This document shows, piece after piece, positions 27,040 through 35,711 of a stretch of DNA of 64,000 nt. The number at the start of each line of letters is the position of its first letter. The stretch's first letter is position 1. The translations under genes and the position numbers were made by a program. Source of the DNA: Marivirga harenae (lineage in GTDB: Bacteria; Bacteroidota; Bacteroidia; Cytophagales; Cyclobacteriaceae); assembly GCF_030534335.1 (NCBI RefSeq), contig NZ_CP130565.1, positions 2,377,501 to 2,441,500 on the forward strand, read 5' to 3'. The notes under the pieces were generated by a model. That model saw only the letters and a program-made list of their open reading frames with translations, did not search any database and had not been told where the DNA came from.

Positions 27040-27777
27040 TTATGCTAAAAGCTTCCAACCGGCAAAACCTACAATAATATAAAATAAATTACTTAAAATA
27101 TGAATAAGTATAGCCATTTTTAAAGAGCCGGTTCGCAAATAGATCCATCCCCAACTAATACTAAAAAGGAAGTACATAGGCCACAAAATCATAGGGCTGT
27201 GGCCAACTGTGAAAATAACTGAGGTAATCAAAATGGCTGCCCAGGCAGGTAATTTCTTGGCAATGGAAGATTGCAGGTATCCTCTAAAAACAACTTCTTC
27301 CATGATTGGACCAACAATGAGAGCCAAAAGTAAAAAGCCGCTCATTTCAAGTGCACCTCCATTTTCCTGAATAAAGCTAAACATTTTGGAACCGCCTCCG
27401 ATAATCCCGCCATAGTCATAGGCTGGAAGAATTACTGATCTGTATATCCATGCTAAAAAATGAGTTGATGCTAATACAGCTAATACCAATAAAACCGCTT
27501 TACTATTTTTGATTTTACTGGCTTGCAAACCTATCTGAGTGTAAAAAGAGTCTCCCGATTTTCTCAAATCCCACCAGAATAGCAGTAAAATCATGATGCC
27601 ACTCAGCAGGGTAGAAGATAATCCTATAATTTCTATAGGAGTGTCCGTATTTGGTGCTAACTTAAAAGCGTAGGAAATGATAATTCCTGCTAAAAGCTGA
27701 CATGCGTACATGGCAACTATAGCCAAAATTCCTCGCTTTATAGTTAATTGATGCTGTGTTGAACTTAAGTCTTTCAT
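27040..27777 (-). CDS. CPBP family intramembrane metalloprotease
   Basis: A 245-aa membrane protein with about seven helices. The catalytic motif is MEEVVFRGYLQ (EExxxR), and a second motif around HSPMILWPM supplies histidine for the CPBP/Abi active site. These enzymes cleave within or next to the membrane (Rce1-like); the substrate is unknown. It lies 20 bp before the GNAT ATG and 58 bp after the CocE-like gene. Confidence 0.88.
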   Translation of the reverse strand: MKDLSSTQHQLTIKRGILAIVAMYACQLLAGIIISYAFKLAPNTDTPIEIIGLSSTLLSGIMILLLFWWDLRKSGDSFYTQIGLQASKIKNSKAVLLVLAVLASTHFLAWIYRSVILPAYDYGGIIGGGSKMFSFIQENGGALEMSGFLLLALIVGPIMEEVVFRGYLQSSIAKKLPAWAAILITSVIFTVGHSPMILWPMYFLFSISWGWIYLRTGSLKMAILIHILSNLFYIIVGFAGWKLLA

Positions 27778-27835
27778 TTTATATGATGTAAATATTTTTA
27801 ATAAATCAGTAATAATGTCTTAAGGAAGAATTCCC

Positions 27836-30091
27836 TTATGGCTCTCGCCATAAAGGAATTCTTAATTTGCTTTCAGGGTGAAAATTGATAATTATAGGTT
27901 CATCAGCATCCTCTAAGTTTTCTAAACTTACCTCTTTTCCAGAACCGTAATTAATCTGTGAATTGGGATTTTTATTTCCGTTTATGACCGCTATCAGTCT
28001 ACTGCCAACAGCTATTTTTTTACTAATAATACGGGTATTGTTGAAAGTAAGGGTTGTTACCTTATTTGGAGTTAATAATTCTCTCTCCTCTATGCTTTTA
28101 GCATGACTAGCTCTGCCTATAATATAGCTTAAATGAAAATAACTTCCATCGGCCAGTAATTCATAGAGGTTGATGGAATAATCAAAATCTTGTTTATTGG
28201 TTGATACCTTAAACTCTCCTGTAAATGAGCCATTGATTACCACTTCCTCTTGAAAAGCATTGGTTTTGAAAACTAAACCGTCCTTCAAGTTTATATTATC
28301 TTTTATAATTGGCCAAGGGTAATAATCTGCATTGTTGGGTGTTGACCGATCTGCTAAGTCAATGCTAAGCTGAATAGGTTCAACTTCTTTGTTCATTTTT
28401 TTTGTAAGCTGAAAGGACGAATCCTTTTCATTAGAACTTAAATAGAATACTAAAGAATCATTACTCATTTCAGCAAGCGTTGGCCTATGCAACCACTTAT
28501 TCTCACCCATGACTTGAAAGTTTACCTTGTCTTTCAGTAAAATAGGTTTTTTCTTTCCTTTTAAGATATAATCGAACCACTCAAAAGCTAGCCCAGTTTG
28601 AATTTTAAGGTTGGCTACACTATCAATTTCATAGCCCCGTAAATTGGCGCTCGATTCAGTCTGGGCACCAAAATGATCATAAGGGCCAAGTAATAAATAA
28701 TGTTCAGCAGTTGGATTATATTTTAAATGCTCTAGATAATAATACATTGCGCCACGCTGACCATCATCATAATAACCTGTGGTTGTTAGAATTGGGATAT
28801 CAATATGAGCAAATTCCTCCTTATAAGGTATAAAGGCTTGCCAATAACTATCGTATGTAGGGTGGCTGATCCACTCTTGAAATAATGGATTAGGTACGCC
28901 ATCAATGGAATCCATCTTATTGTAAGCTAGGCCATTTGTATACCAAGTATTTTGCATTCTATTCCATCTAGCAGCATCAAAATTTGCACCATTATCTAAT
29001 AGCTTATTATTGGTTACAAAAGGAATCCATTTATAGGGGAAATTATGAAAGATATTGTTCTCCATGGGTACATCAAGCCCCGGTGCTGCAGAAACCGAAG
29101 GGATGATGGTTTTTAAAGCAGGATGTACTTTTTCTTTCATGGAAGCCCACTGACTAAATCCATTGTAGCTTCCCCCGTACATGGCTACCTTACCGTTACA
29201 CCAAGATTGTTTACTTATCCAATCTATGGTTTCATATACATCTTTGTATTCGTGTTTATAAGGCTCGATGGCATTGGTGCTTTTTCGCTTGCCACGAGAG
29301 TTGGCAATTACGCCAACATATCCCTTTGACGCTGCAATCATTGCTTGGTTTTTATTGGAATTATCTGCGTAAATAGTGAAGATTAAAATAGCAGGTAAAG
29401 CTGCTATATTTCTTTTTCGAACGGTGATGACCGAAATTTCAGCACTATCCCTTGCCGAGATAATAAGGGATTCTTCAATTAAGTACCTATCATTCTCATC
29501 TCTTTCTGTTTCCTCGAAAATAATAGGTTCGGTAAGGGAATACACATGATAGAGAAAATATGCATTTAGGATGCTCTTTGCTTCATCAGCCGTTAAAGTT
29601 TCCTCCGGAACACCTGCGTATTTAGCGTGAAAGTCATCTGTAAATTGAGCCACTCCATCATAGGTAGTGAAATTAACCGTAATGGTGGAGGCCATAATAT
29701 CAGTACATTTTTTTATATATTGTGAGAAGACAGAACGATAAGAGTCTTGGAAATTCTCGCCTGACTTATTTTGCTGAATCTTCGCTTTAAGATACAATTC
29801 GTATTGCGAGTAAGTAAGATGACCTTCCGAAGTATTTCCAGCTCTAATATTTCTAATGGTTTGGATAGCATCTTCATTGCGGCCAGCAATCATTTCATAT
29901 CTCAATCGCTCCCGATCGCCAATGCTTATGCCTTCAGCTTTAGTGTAGTCCAAGTAACGATTGGCCAAATTATTCATTGCCAGATCAAGCGCAGCTGTAT
30001 CATTTATTGCTCTTTTCTCAAAATCCAGATTTTGACTAAAAGCACTCATGCTGATACTTATTAAAAACAGTATAATTAGTAAATTTTTCAT
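27836..30091 (-). CDS. CocE/NonD family hydrolase (X-Pro dipeptidyl-peptidase S15-like)
   Basis: A 751-aa secreted protein (signal ending SAFSQ). After an N-terminal alpha-helical region (about 25-195) comes the alpha/beta-hydrolase of the S15/CocE family (about 210-560), with nucleophile motif GGSYNG near residue 310 (serine) and GPYDHFG near 475, the usual catalytic histidine context. A C-terminal jelly-roll domain (about 575-751) follows. Family members cleave ester or proline-peptide bonds. It lies between a lipoprotein gene (5-bp gap) and the CPBP gene. Confidence 0.9.
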   Translation of the reverse strand: MKNLLIILFLISISMSAFSQNLDFEKRAINDTAALDLAMNNLANRYLDYTKAEGISIGDRERLRYEMIAGRNEDAIQTIRNIRAGNTSEGHLTYSQYELYLKAKIQQNKSGENFQDSYRSVFSQYIKKCTDIMASTITVNFTTYDGVAQFTDDFHAKYAGVPEETLTADEAKSILNAYFLYHVYSLTEPIIFEETERDENDRYLIEESLIISARDSAEISVITVRKRNIAALPAILIFTIYADNSNKNQAMIAASKGYVGVIANSRGKRKSTNAIEPYKHEYKDVYETIDWISKQSWCNGKVAMYGGSYNGFSQWASMKEKVHPALKTIIPSVSAAPGLDVPMENNIFHNFPYKWIPFVTNNKLLDNGANFDAARWNRMQNTWYTNGLAYNKMDSIDGVPNPLFQEWISHPTYDSYWQAFIPYKEEFAHIDIPILTTTGYYDDGQRGAMYYYLEHLKYNPTAEHYLLLGPYDHFGAQTESSANLRGYEIDSVANLKIQTGLAFEWFDYILKGKKKPILLKDKVNFQVMGENKWLHRPTLAEMSNDSLVFYLSSNEKDSSFQLTKKMNKEVEPIQLSIDLADRSTPNNADYYPWPIIKDNINLKDGLVFKTNAFQEEVVINGSFTGEFKVSTNKQDFDYSINLYELLADGSYFHLSYIIGRASHAKSIEERELLTPNKVTTLTFNNTRIISKKIAVGSRLIAVINGNKNPNSQINYGSGKEVSLENLEDADEPIIINFHPESKLRIPLWREP

Positions 30092-30096
30092 CCTAA

Positions 30097-30699
30097 TTAT
30101 TTTCCGCTTTTGTAATCGTATAGTTCAAACATATAGGAACCATAGCCATCATCTTGAGCATGCTTGATGCTTGTTTTCAAAGCCGGTGCATACCAGTAGG
30201 TATCATTCATTTTACCACTTCCTGCTTTTGTATTGGTGAAAGTCCCTTTATGCTCAATCTTGTAGGCCATAAATCTTCCAGCAAGAACCACTACTTCTTC
30301 ATAAGAAACTACTTCTACCTCTTGATTGGTGATCATAGCTGTACCTTCAGCATTTTCCCACTTACTTTCAAAAGTCCACTTTTTACCTACCTCCAAAGGC
30401 CAATCGCGAAAAGGAGTGTTGCTTGTCTCTTCCTTGATGGTATTGGAAATCAGTACTGTGTCAGTACCATTCCAAAAGCCTAGGCTTCCTTCAAAGGCAA
30501 CAACTTCCCGTTTGTCTTGGCCTTCCCATCGGATTTTTTCGCCAGCAACACTTTTTTCCATCCAGGTCCATTGTTCTCCAATGTGATAGTCTTCTAAACT
30601 AGGTTTTTGTGCAGTTATACTTTCTTTTTCTTCTTTAGGGGCTGTATTACAGGCATATAGTAATGCCATGGTAATAAATATTACGCTATACTTTTTCAT
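30097..30699 (-). CDS. Lipoprotein of unknown function
   Basis: A 200-aa lipoprotein (lipobox LYACNT, cysteine about residue 16). The rest is beta-rich, with a tryptophan-rich start (GEQWTWMEKSVAGEKIRWEG) and a late VLAGRFMAYKIEHKG strand, typical of DUF3108-like or single-sheet envelope domains; no family is claimed. The 5-bp gap to the CocE-like gene implies co-transcription, so it may help that secreted hydrolase or respond to the same signal. Confidence 0.65.
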   Translation of the reverse strand: MKKYSVIFITMALLYACNTAPKEEKESITAQKPSLEDYHIGEQWTWMEKSVAGEKIRWEGQDKREVVAFEGSLGFWNGTDTVLISNTIKEETSNTPFRDWPLEVGKKWTFESKWENAEGTAMITNQEVEVVSYEEVVVLAGRFMAYKIEHKGTFTNTKAGSGKMNDTYWYAPALKTSIKHAQDDGYGSYMFELYDYKSGK

Positions 30700-30725
30700 G
30701 TTCAGATTTGTTAAGGTTTATACTA

Positions 30726-31448
30726 TTACAGGCTGTTCCACTTTTTGAATTTTGCAGACTGTCGATTAGATACGTCTAACTTTTCGCCAGTTGACAAGGT
30801 GATTTGCAGCTTATTATTAAAATAGGGATTTATTTCTGTTATGTATTCAGTATTAATAATTTGACTTCTATTGATCCGGAAAAACAAACTTGGATCCATT
30901 TTCTCTTCTAGAAGATTTAAAGACCTTTTGATTAAAACCGTTTTTCCATCAAAGTGTAGCTTTGCATAATTTTCCACCGACTCAATAAGGCTAATGCTTG
31001 AGATAGGGATAAAGTAGCAGCTTTCACCATCTTTAATGAAAATCTTTTTGTGTAATAAAAATGGTGCTGGGGATTCTTCTTCTCTTTTGGTAAATCCTTT
31101 TTTAATCTTCTCAATCGCTTTGGCAAACCTTTCCTCTCTAATGGGTTTTACGATATAATCCAAAGCGTTTACCTCAAATGCTTTTACTGCATACTGGTCA
31201 TAAGCTGTAGTAAAAACTACCTCAGGCACGGTACCCAATTCTTCCAAAAGATCAAATCCAGACTTTTTGGGCATATGTATGTCAAGAAAAATAATGTCTG
31301 GATGCGTACTTTCAATCAATGCTTTAGCTTTTTCTACATTACTTTCTTCTCCAATTATTTCAAATTCAGGATAGTTCTCAAGTGCCCTTTTTACCTCTTC
31401 TCGAGCCAGGCGTTCATCATCAATTATTATAGTTTTGTAAGTATCCAT
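30726..31448 (-). CDS. LytTR family response regulator
   Basis: A 240-aa regulator: receiver domain (about 1-120, phosphoacceptor D56 in IIFLDIHMP, acidic pair D10-D11) and a LytTR DNA-binding domain (about 140-240, ending NRQSAKFKKWNSL). It pairs with the LytS-type kinase gene upstream, whose stop overlaps this ATG in TAATG. The targets may include the lipoprotein and hydrolase genes immediately downstream (26-bp gap). Confidence 0.95.
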   Translation of the reverse strand: MDTYKTIIIDDERLAREEVKRALENYPEFEIIGEESNVEKAKALIESTHPDIIFLDIHMPKKSGFDLLEELGTVPEVVFTTAYDQYAVKAFEVNALDYIVKPIREERFAKAIEKIKKGFTKREEESPAPFLLHKKIFIKDGESCYFIPISSISLIESVENYAKLHFDGKTVLIKRSLNLLEEKMDPSLFFRINRSQIINTEYITEINPYFNNKLQITLSTGEKLDVSNRQSAKFKKWNSL

Positions 31449-32536
31449 TATTCAATAATTGGGATTGTTAATTTTGCTAGAACAGATTCATTCTCTATCT
31501 GATTTATTTCAAATTGTGCTGCTCCTTTATATTTCAGTTGAAGGCGATTTTTTAGGTTTTTTAACCCTATTCTATTATCACCCTCAATATTTAATGTACC
31601 AGGGTTTACTACTTTTATAACTGCTTTATTACCTTCCTTTTTAATAGATAGCTCAAGAGTCCCACCATCTAATTGCTTATCGATACCGTGCTTAAGTGCA
31701 TTTTCAACTAATAATTGTATACTCAGCGGCAGTATTCGTATATGATTCAGGCGCTCATCTACCTCCAGATTAAATTTTAGACGTTCTTCAAATCGCAATT
31801 TTTCAAGCTCTACATAGTCTTTTACTAGTCCCATTTCTTCTTCCAATGAAACTGTTGAATCTTGCGTTTCATAAAGAGATGAGCGTAGAATATCCGACAA
31901 TAAGTCTACTGCACGTCTGGCAATTTTAGGATTCTCAATAATAAGCGATTTGATTGAATTGAGAGAGTTAAATAGGAAGTGAGGATTTAATTGAGCCGAT
32001 AAATTATCGAACTGTGCCTGCTTAGCTATTAGAGATAGTTGTGCATTCATCTTTGTTGATTGTACTTCTCTTTGGTAAAAGTGGTACAAATGATAGGCAA
32101 GTAGCCAGATGCTCATATGTCTCAAACCAGTTATTAGTACAGGATTCCATACAAAAAACGGGTTCCAAACGAAGAGTTCTTTAATTGAATCGTTTTGTCT
32201 ATCTGCTAAATATATATAGATTGATGTTTTTATGTTCATAATGATCATGAACATAATGGAGAGTATGATAAGGGCTGGGATGAGTTTCCAGATTAAATCC
32301 TTTATATTCAATTGGTTCCACTTTCTTTTTACTGCCATGGTTCTGTATGCATGCGTGATGGCAATACAAATAGCCACATCAAAAATATAGTTGATAATCG
32401 CATCAGATAATTCAAAATCATCTCTAAATAGAGCAATATAGAACCAGAAAAGGGACACTAATCCCCATCCAAAAAACTGACACTTCCAATAAAGAGAGTT
32501 GCTTTTATTCTGCGCTATGTTTAAAGTTTTTGTCAT
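31448..32536 (-). CDS. LytS/YehU-type sensor histidine kinase
   Basis: A 362-aa membrane kinase: four or so helices in the first 150 residues form the sensor, followed by a His_kinase domain with LNPHFLFNSLNSIKSL (H-box with the phosphorylated histidine in PHF), LLVENALKHGI (N-box) and NRIGLKNLKNRL (G-box). No periplasmic sensor domain is evident, so it may sense a membrane state. It is translationally coupled to the LytTR regulator. Confidence 0.95.
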   Translation of the reverse strand: MTKTLNIAQNKSNSLYWKCQFFGWGLVSLFWFYIALFRDDFELSDAIINYIFDVAICIAITHAYRTMAVKRKWNQLNIKDLIWKLIPALIILSIMFMIIMNIKTSIYIYLADRQNDSIKELFVWNPFFVWNPVLITGLRHMSIWLLAYHLYHFYQREVQSTKMNAQLSLIAKQAQFDNLSAQLNPHFLFNSLNSIKSLIIENPKIARRAVDLLSDILRSSLYETQDSTVSLEEEMGLVKDYVELEKLRFEERLKFNLEVDERLNHIRILPLSIQLLVENALKHGIDKQLDGGTLELSIKKEGNKAVIKVVNPGTLNIEGDNRIGLKNLKNRLQLKYKGAAQFEINQIENESVLAKLTIPIIE

Positions 32537-32576
32537 TGATGAATCAAATTAAGACAATAATAAGTAAGTTAGAAAG

Positions 32577-32584
32577 CAAAAGTA
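32577..32584 (-). promoter_or_regulatory. TAnnTTTG -7 promoter box of the LytS/LytTR operon
   Basis: The minus strand reads TACTTTTG about 40 bp upstream of the kinase ATG, with TTTATTT about 19 bp further upstream in place of a TTTG -33 box. This suits the main sigma factor of Bacteroidota. Confidence 0.45.
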
Positions 32585-32784
32585 CAGGAGCGTAAATAAA
32601 CGGAAATTAACGTTATAAATTGACCTAATTTTAACTGTAAAGCTTTGCTAACTTGCTTTTTATCATTTAAAATGACTCTTCTTGACTCAAGGAAAGATTA
32701 AATACATCTAATTTCTAGTCCTTTTTTAAAAATTCAATGACTTGAATACAAATCCCGCGTGTTGTGAATGTTAAGGTAAAGAAA

Positions 32785-32881
32785 CTATTGTGGTGGTGGG
32801 GGTGGGCGAGGAACCCATGCACCAATGTAGATTACGGGTATATCATTTTTTAAGTGGTTGAGATAATCTTTGTTAGATAAT
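32785..32881 (-). pseudogene. Orphan 3' end of a proline-rich protein gene
   Basis: The minus strand carries an open frame ending NDIPVIYIGAWVPRPPPPPQ and TAG, which reads as a natural protein C-terminus. The frame closes after about 32 codons with no ATG. The G-rich plus-strand tract here is simply the reverse of its proline codons. Probably a fragment left by deletion. The rest of the 32.6-33.0 kb gap shows nothing else. Confidence 0.35.
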
Positions 32882-33008
32882 TCTCTTTACAGCTAACGCA
32901 TATATTGTTTGCTATTACAAAAGTTTTTATTTCTGCTTCAAACTGTTGGTTCAAAACTATAGCCTTTTAATCCAATTCTATTCTAATCTTATTTCTGTAT
33001 AATTTCCG

Positions 33009-33016
33009 TATCTTTG
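33009..33016 (+). promoter_or_regulatory. TAnnTTTG -7 promoter box of the MarR gene
   Basis: TATCTTTG lies 21 bp upstream of the MarR ATG at 33038, in AT-rich DNA, the normal Bacteroidota housekeeping promoter shape. Confidence 0.5.
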
Positions 33017-33037
33017 TTGTTATACTAATTATTAAAA

Positions 33038-33472
33038 ATGCAAGAAGCAGAGAAGTACAGTCGGTATTCATTTTTGTTAGATAAAACAGCCAGAAGGGTA
33101 AAGCAGTATGCAAAACAAAGATTTAGGGAATTAGGCTGGACTATCACCATTGACCAATGGGCCGTGCTAAAGCAGCTTTATGATAAAGGAGAACTCAACC
33201 AGCGGGAATTGGCAAGCAATACTTTCAAAGATCACCCAACCATGACCCGTATTATTGATTTATTAAAAGCCAAACAGTTGATCGTCCGCAAGCCTCATCC
33301 CAATGATAGAAGGAGCTTTATGATTGCCTTAACCATAAACGGTAAATCAATGGTAGAAGAATGCTTGCCTGAGGTGCAGAAAATTAGAATGAAAGCATGG
33401 GAAAATCTGTCGCCAGATGATTTTCAAGAGTTCAAAAGAATTCTGGAGAGCATCTATCATAATTTAGCTTAA
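33038..33472 (+). CDS. MarR family transcriptional regulator
   Basis: A 144-aa winged-helix regulator: LNQRELASNTFKDHPTMTRI is the recognition region and KQLIVRKPHPNDRRSFMIAL the wing with the usual D/RR signature. Targets cannot be told: no plus-strand gene follows, and the convergent PD40 gene shares overlapping stops. MarR proteins commonly respond to phenolic compounds or oxidants; here only the family is supported. Confidence 0.93.
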   Translation: MQEAEKYSRYSFLLDKTARRVKQYAKQRFRELGWTITIDQWAVLKQLYDKGELNQRELASNTFKDHPTMTRIIDLLKAKQLIVRKPHPNDRRSFMIALTINGKSMVEECLPEVQKIRMKAWENLSPDDFQEFKRILESIYHNLA

Positions 33473-34470
33473 GGGTCAACTTTATCAATGCCCACATAAT
33501 AGAGATCAAAGCCGCCAAGTCCAACAGGTCTATTGGAAGAAAATATCATGAAGTCATTTGTAAAGTCAGGTCCCATCGGGTGAATAATCGGGCGGTATTC
33601 ATCATGTTCTGAATTGATTCGCGACCCAAGGTTTTGTGGTTCAGTCCATTCTCCATTAATATTTTCTGAATAGTATAAATCAAAACCTCCAAATCCACCG
33701 GCTCTATCTGAAGCAAAGACCATAAAATCTTTGATAATAAAAGGGCATTTATCATTTGCAGAAGAATTAAGTGCATCTATTTTACGAATGCTTTTGTCTG
33801 ACTGATCATTAAGTTTGTCAACCAGGTCATGGGAATTATCAAGCTCGACATTGAAGATATCAAATTGGCCGTTCCTATTGCTGCACCAATATATTTGACT
33901 ACTATCCTTATTGAATGTAGGGTAATAATCATCAAATGGAGAATTTAAAATTGGGACATTATAGATGGAGTCATAGTCTTGATTATTAAGGTCGTGGATG
34001 AATTTTATGTCGAAATCACCTGATTCGTCATTAGCAAATAGCAATAACAGCTTTCCGCTTGAGTGAAAATTCTCTGTCATGTAAGGGCCTAACTCGTTAC
34101 TACTAGAGTTTGTTTTTCTAAGAACCTTGTCTATCTCTGCTGAATTTATTAAGTAGTCTGAGTTAGAGTTTTTTATTTCCTCTACAGTCAATTCTCCAGT
34201 TTCTTTTGAAAAGTATATGTAGATGGGTTTGTAAATGATGTCAAACTCCCCACCACTTGATCGCCTATTAGATGAAAAGCACAATGGGAAGGATTCTCCA
34301 AATCCAGGAGCAGCAGAATTATAATCATCAAATTCGGAATTTACTGCTTCAAAGTTTTTGGGAAGGACGCTAATTGTTGCTTCATGATAATTGTACATGG
34401 TACTATTATCGCAAGAGTATATTACAGATAATAGGAAGATTGTAACAAAAAGTCTTTTAGTATTGGTCAT
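33469..34470 (-). CDS. PD40-repeat (TolB-like propeller) lipoprotein
   Basis: A 333-aa lipoprotein (lipobox IYSCDN). It contains PD40/WD40-like beta-propeller units typified by SSNRRSSGGEFDIIY, CSNRNGQFDIFNVEL, ASDRAGGFGGFDLYYSE and SSNRPVGLGGFDLYYVG. These occur in TolB and in T9SS-associated OmpA-fused proteins; the OmpA domain is absent here. Probably an envelope scaffold. Its stop overlaps the convergent MarR stop (33469-33472), so transcription may collide. It lies upstream of a T9SS-related locus. Confidence 0.85.
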   Translation of the reverse strand: MTNTKRLFVTIFLLSVIYSCDNSTMYNYHEATISVLPKNFEAVNSEFDDYNSAAPGFGESFPLCFSSNRRSSGGEFDIIYKPIYIYFSKETGELTVEEIKNSNSDYLINSAEIDKVLRKTNSSSNELGPYMTENFHSSGKLLLLFANDESGDFDIKFIHDLNNQDYDSIYNVPILNSPFDDYYPTFNKDSSQIYWCSNRNGQFDIFNVELDNSHDLVDKLNDQSDKSIRKIDALNSSANDKCPFIIKDFMVFASDRAGGFGGFDLYYSENINGEWTEPQNLGSRINSEHDEYRPIIHPMGPDFTNDFMIFSSNRPVGLGGFDLYYVGIDKVDP

Positions 34471-34746
34471 CTCAATTAAAAAGTATGTGTTTTAAAACGT
34501 GAAAGGATCTGGTTATTTAATACATCTTAGATTTACTTTACGTGCTATAGACTCACCGAAGTTATGATAGGTTGGAAGATTATGTACGAGCTAGGTTAGA
34601 TAAATTTAAGACAGCTTCATAACATAGTTTAGTATTGTCTATTTTGTAATTCTGTCACTATTATTGGTTATGAGTAGGCGCTTTCACACCTTTTATAAGA
34701 TAGAAATGAAACCAATATTATTCAAAACGCAAAAAAATGCAGCGAA

Positions 34747-35706
34747 TTACATAAAGTAATTAAACTTAGGGCATTTTACATCATCGTGAATATCTCGTAG
34801 CCGCACTCTATAATTAAGCATAAATTCGTGGGTTCCATTGGATGCGGATCTGATAGCTGAGGTAGTCCAATCATAAGAATAACTAAAATGAAAAGATTCG
34901 CTCAACTTGAAATCTATATAGGAAACCACTGCATCTATATTTCTGTATGACACTCCAACATTGAGTAAATCATAAAAAATTACACTGGTGTTGATGTCAA
35001 AATTCAGTGGAGCTCCTTCTTGACCTCTGATCAATACTGAAGGCTGAATATGCACTGTTTTTTCAAGATTTAAAGGTAGCATCAAACCACCATTTAGATA
35101 ATAGTACCGAGCGGATCGTATTTCATTCAAGGCACTTTCGAAGGAAGTATCCCCAAATCCATTATTCAATAGAAAAGGAACTGAAAATCCCGCAAAAAGC
35201 GTTTTATTATAAAAGTAGACTCCTGTCCCAAAGTTTGGCTTTAAGTTACCTGTTACGCTCGCAAAAGAATTATCAGCGATATCATCTAAGTTGAGATTAC
35301 CAAAATCTGCAGATAGAATATTGAGGCCAGCTGACACACCCATTGCCAATTTGCCTTTAGGTGTTTTAATAATGAATGCATAACTGCCGTATATATTCTG
35401 ATTTGAATAGCTACCGATTCGATCATCGTTGATTAACAGCCCTAAACCCATTTTCTCGTTCATCAGGGAAGTATGAGCGCTAAAAAACAATGTCTTTGGA
35501 GCACCATCAAAGTTTACCCATTGATTCCTGTACATTGCAGACGCACTCAATTGAACGTGGCTTCCAGCATAAGCGGGGTTTAAAATTAACCCATTGAAAA
35601 TGTACTGAGAATAAATAGGATACTGTTGTGCTTTTAAAACACCAGACATTGACAATAATGCAATTATTAAATATAAAGTCTTAATATTAAGAAATTTGCT
35701 ATACAT
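34747..35706 (-). CDS. PorP/SprF family T9SS outer-membrane protein
   Basis: A 319-aa outer-membrane protein: signal peptide, then QQYPIYSQYIFNGLILNPAY, the diagnostic start of PorP/SprF proteins, and a beta-barrel with IGSYSNQNIYGSYAF. In Flavobacterium, SprF is needed for surface delivery of the type B-sorted adhesin SprB. The gene follows the 2047-aa type B-sorted protein by 5 bp, so it is probably its dedicated partner. Confidence 0.93.
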   Translation of the reverse strand: MYSKFLNIKTLYLIIALLSMSGVLKAQQYPIYSQYIFNGLILNPAYAGSHVQLSASAMYRNQWVNFDGAPKTLFFSAHTSLMNEKMGLGLLINDDRIGSYSNQNIYGSYAFIIKTPKGKLAMGVSAGLNILSADFGNLNLDDIADNSFASVTGNLKPNFGTGVYFYNKTLFAGFSVPFLLNNGFGDTSFESALNEIRSARYYYLNGGLMLPLNLEKTVHIQPSVLIRGQEGAPLNFDINTSVIFYDLLNVGVSYRNIDAVVSYIDFKLSESFHFSYSYDWTTSAIRSASNGTHEFMLNYRVRLRDIHDDVKCPKFNYFM

Positions 35707-35711
35707 TAATT

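Noticed and set aside
32781-32815. G-rich tract as a G-quadruplex
   Set aside because: It is the complement of a proline codon run at the end of a protein-like frame, so coding history explains it.
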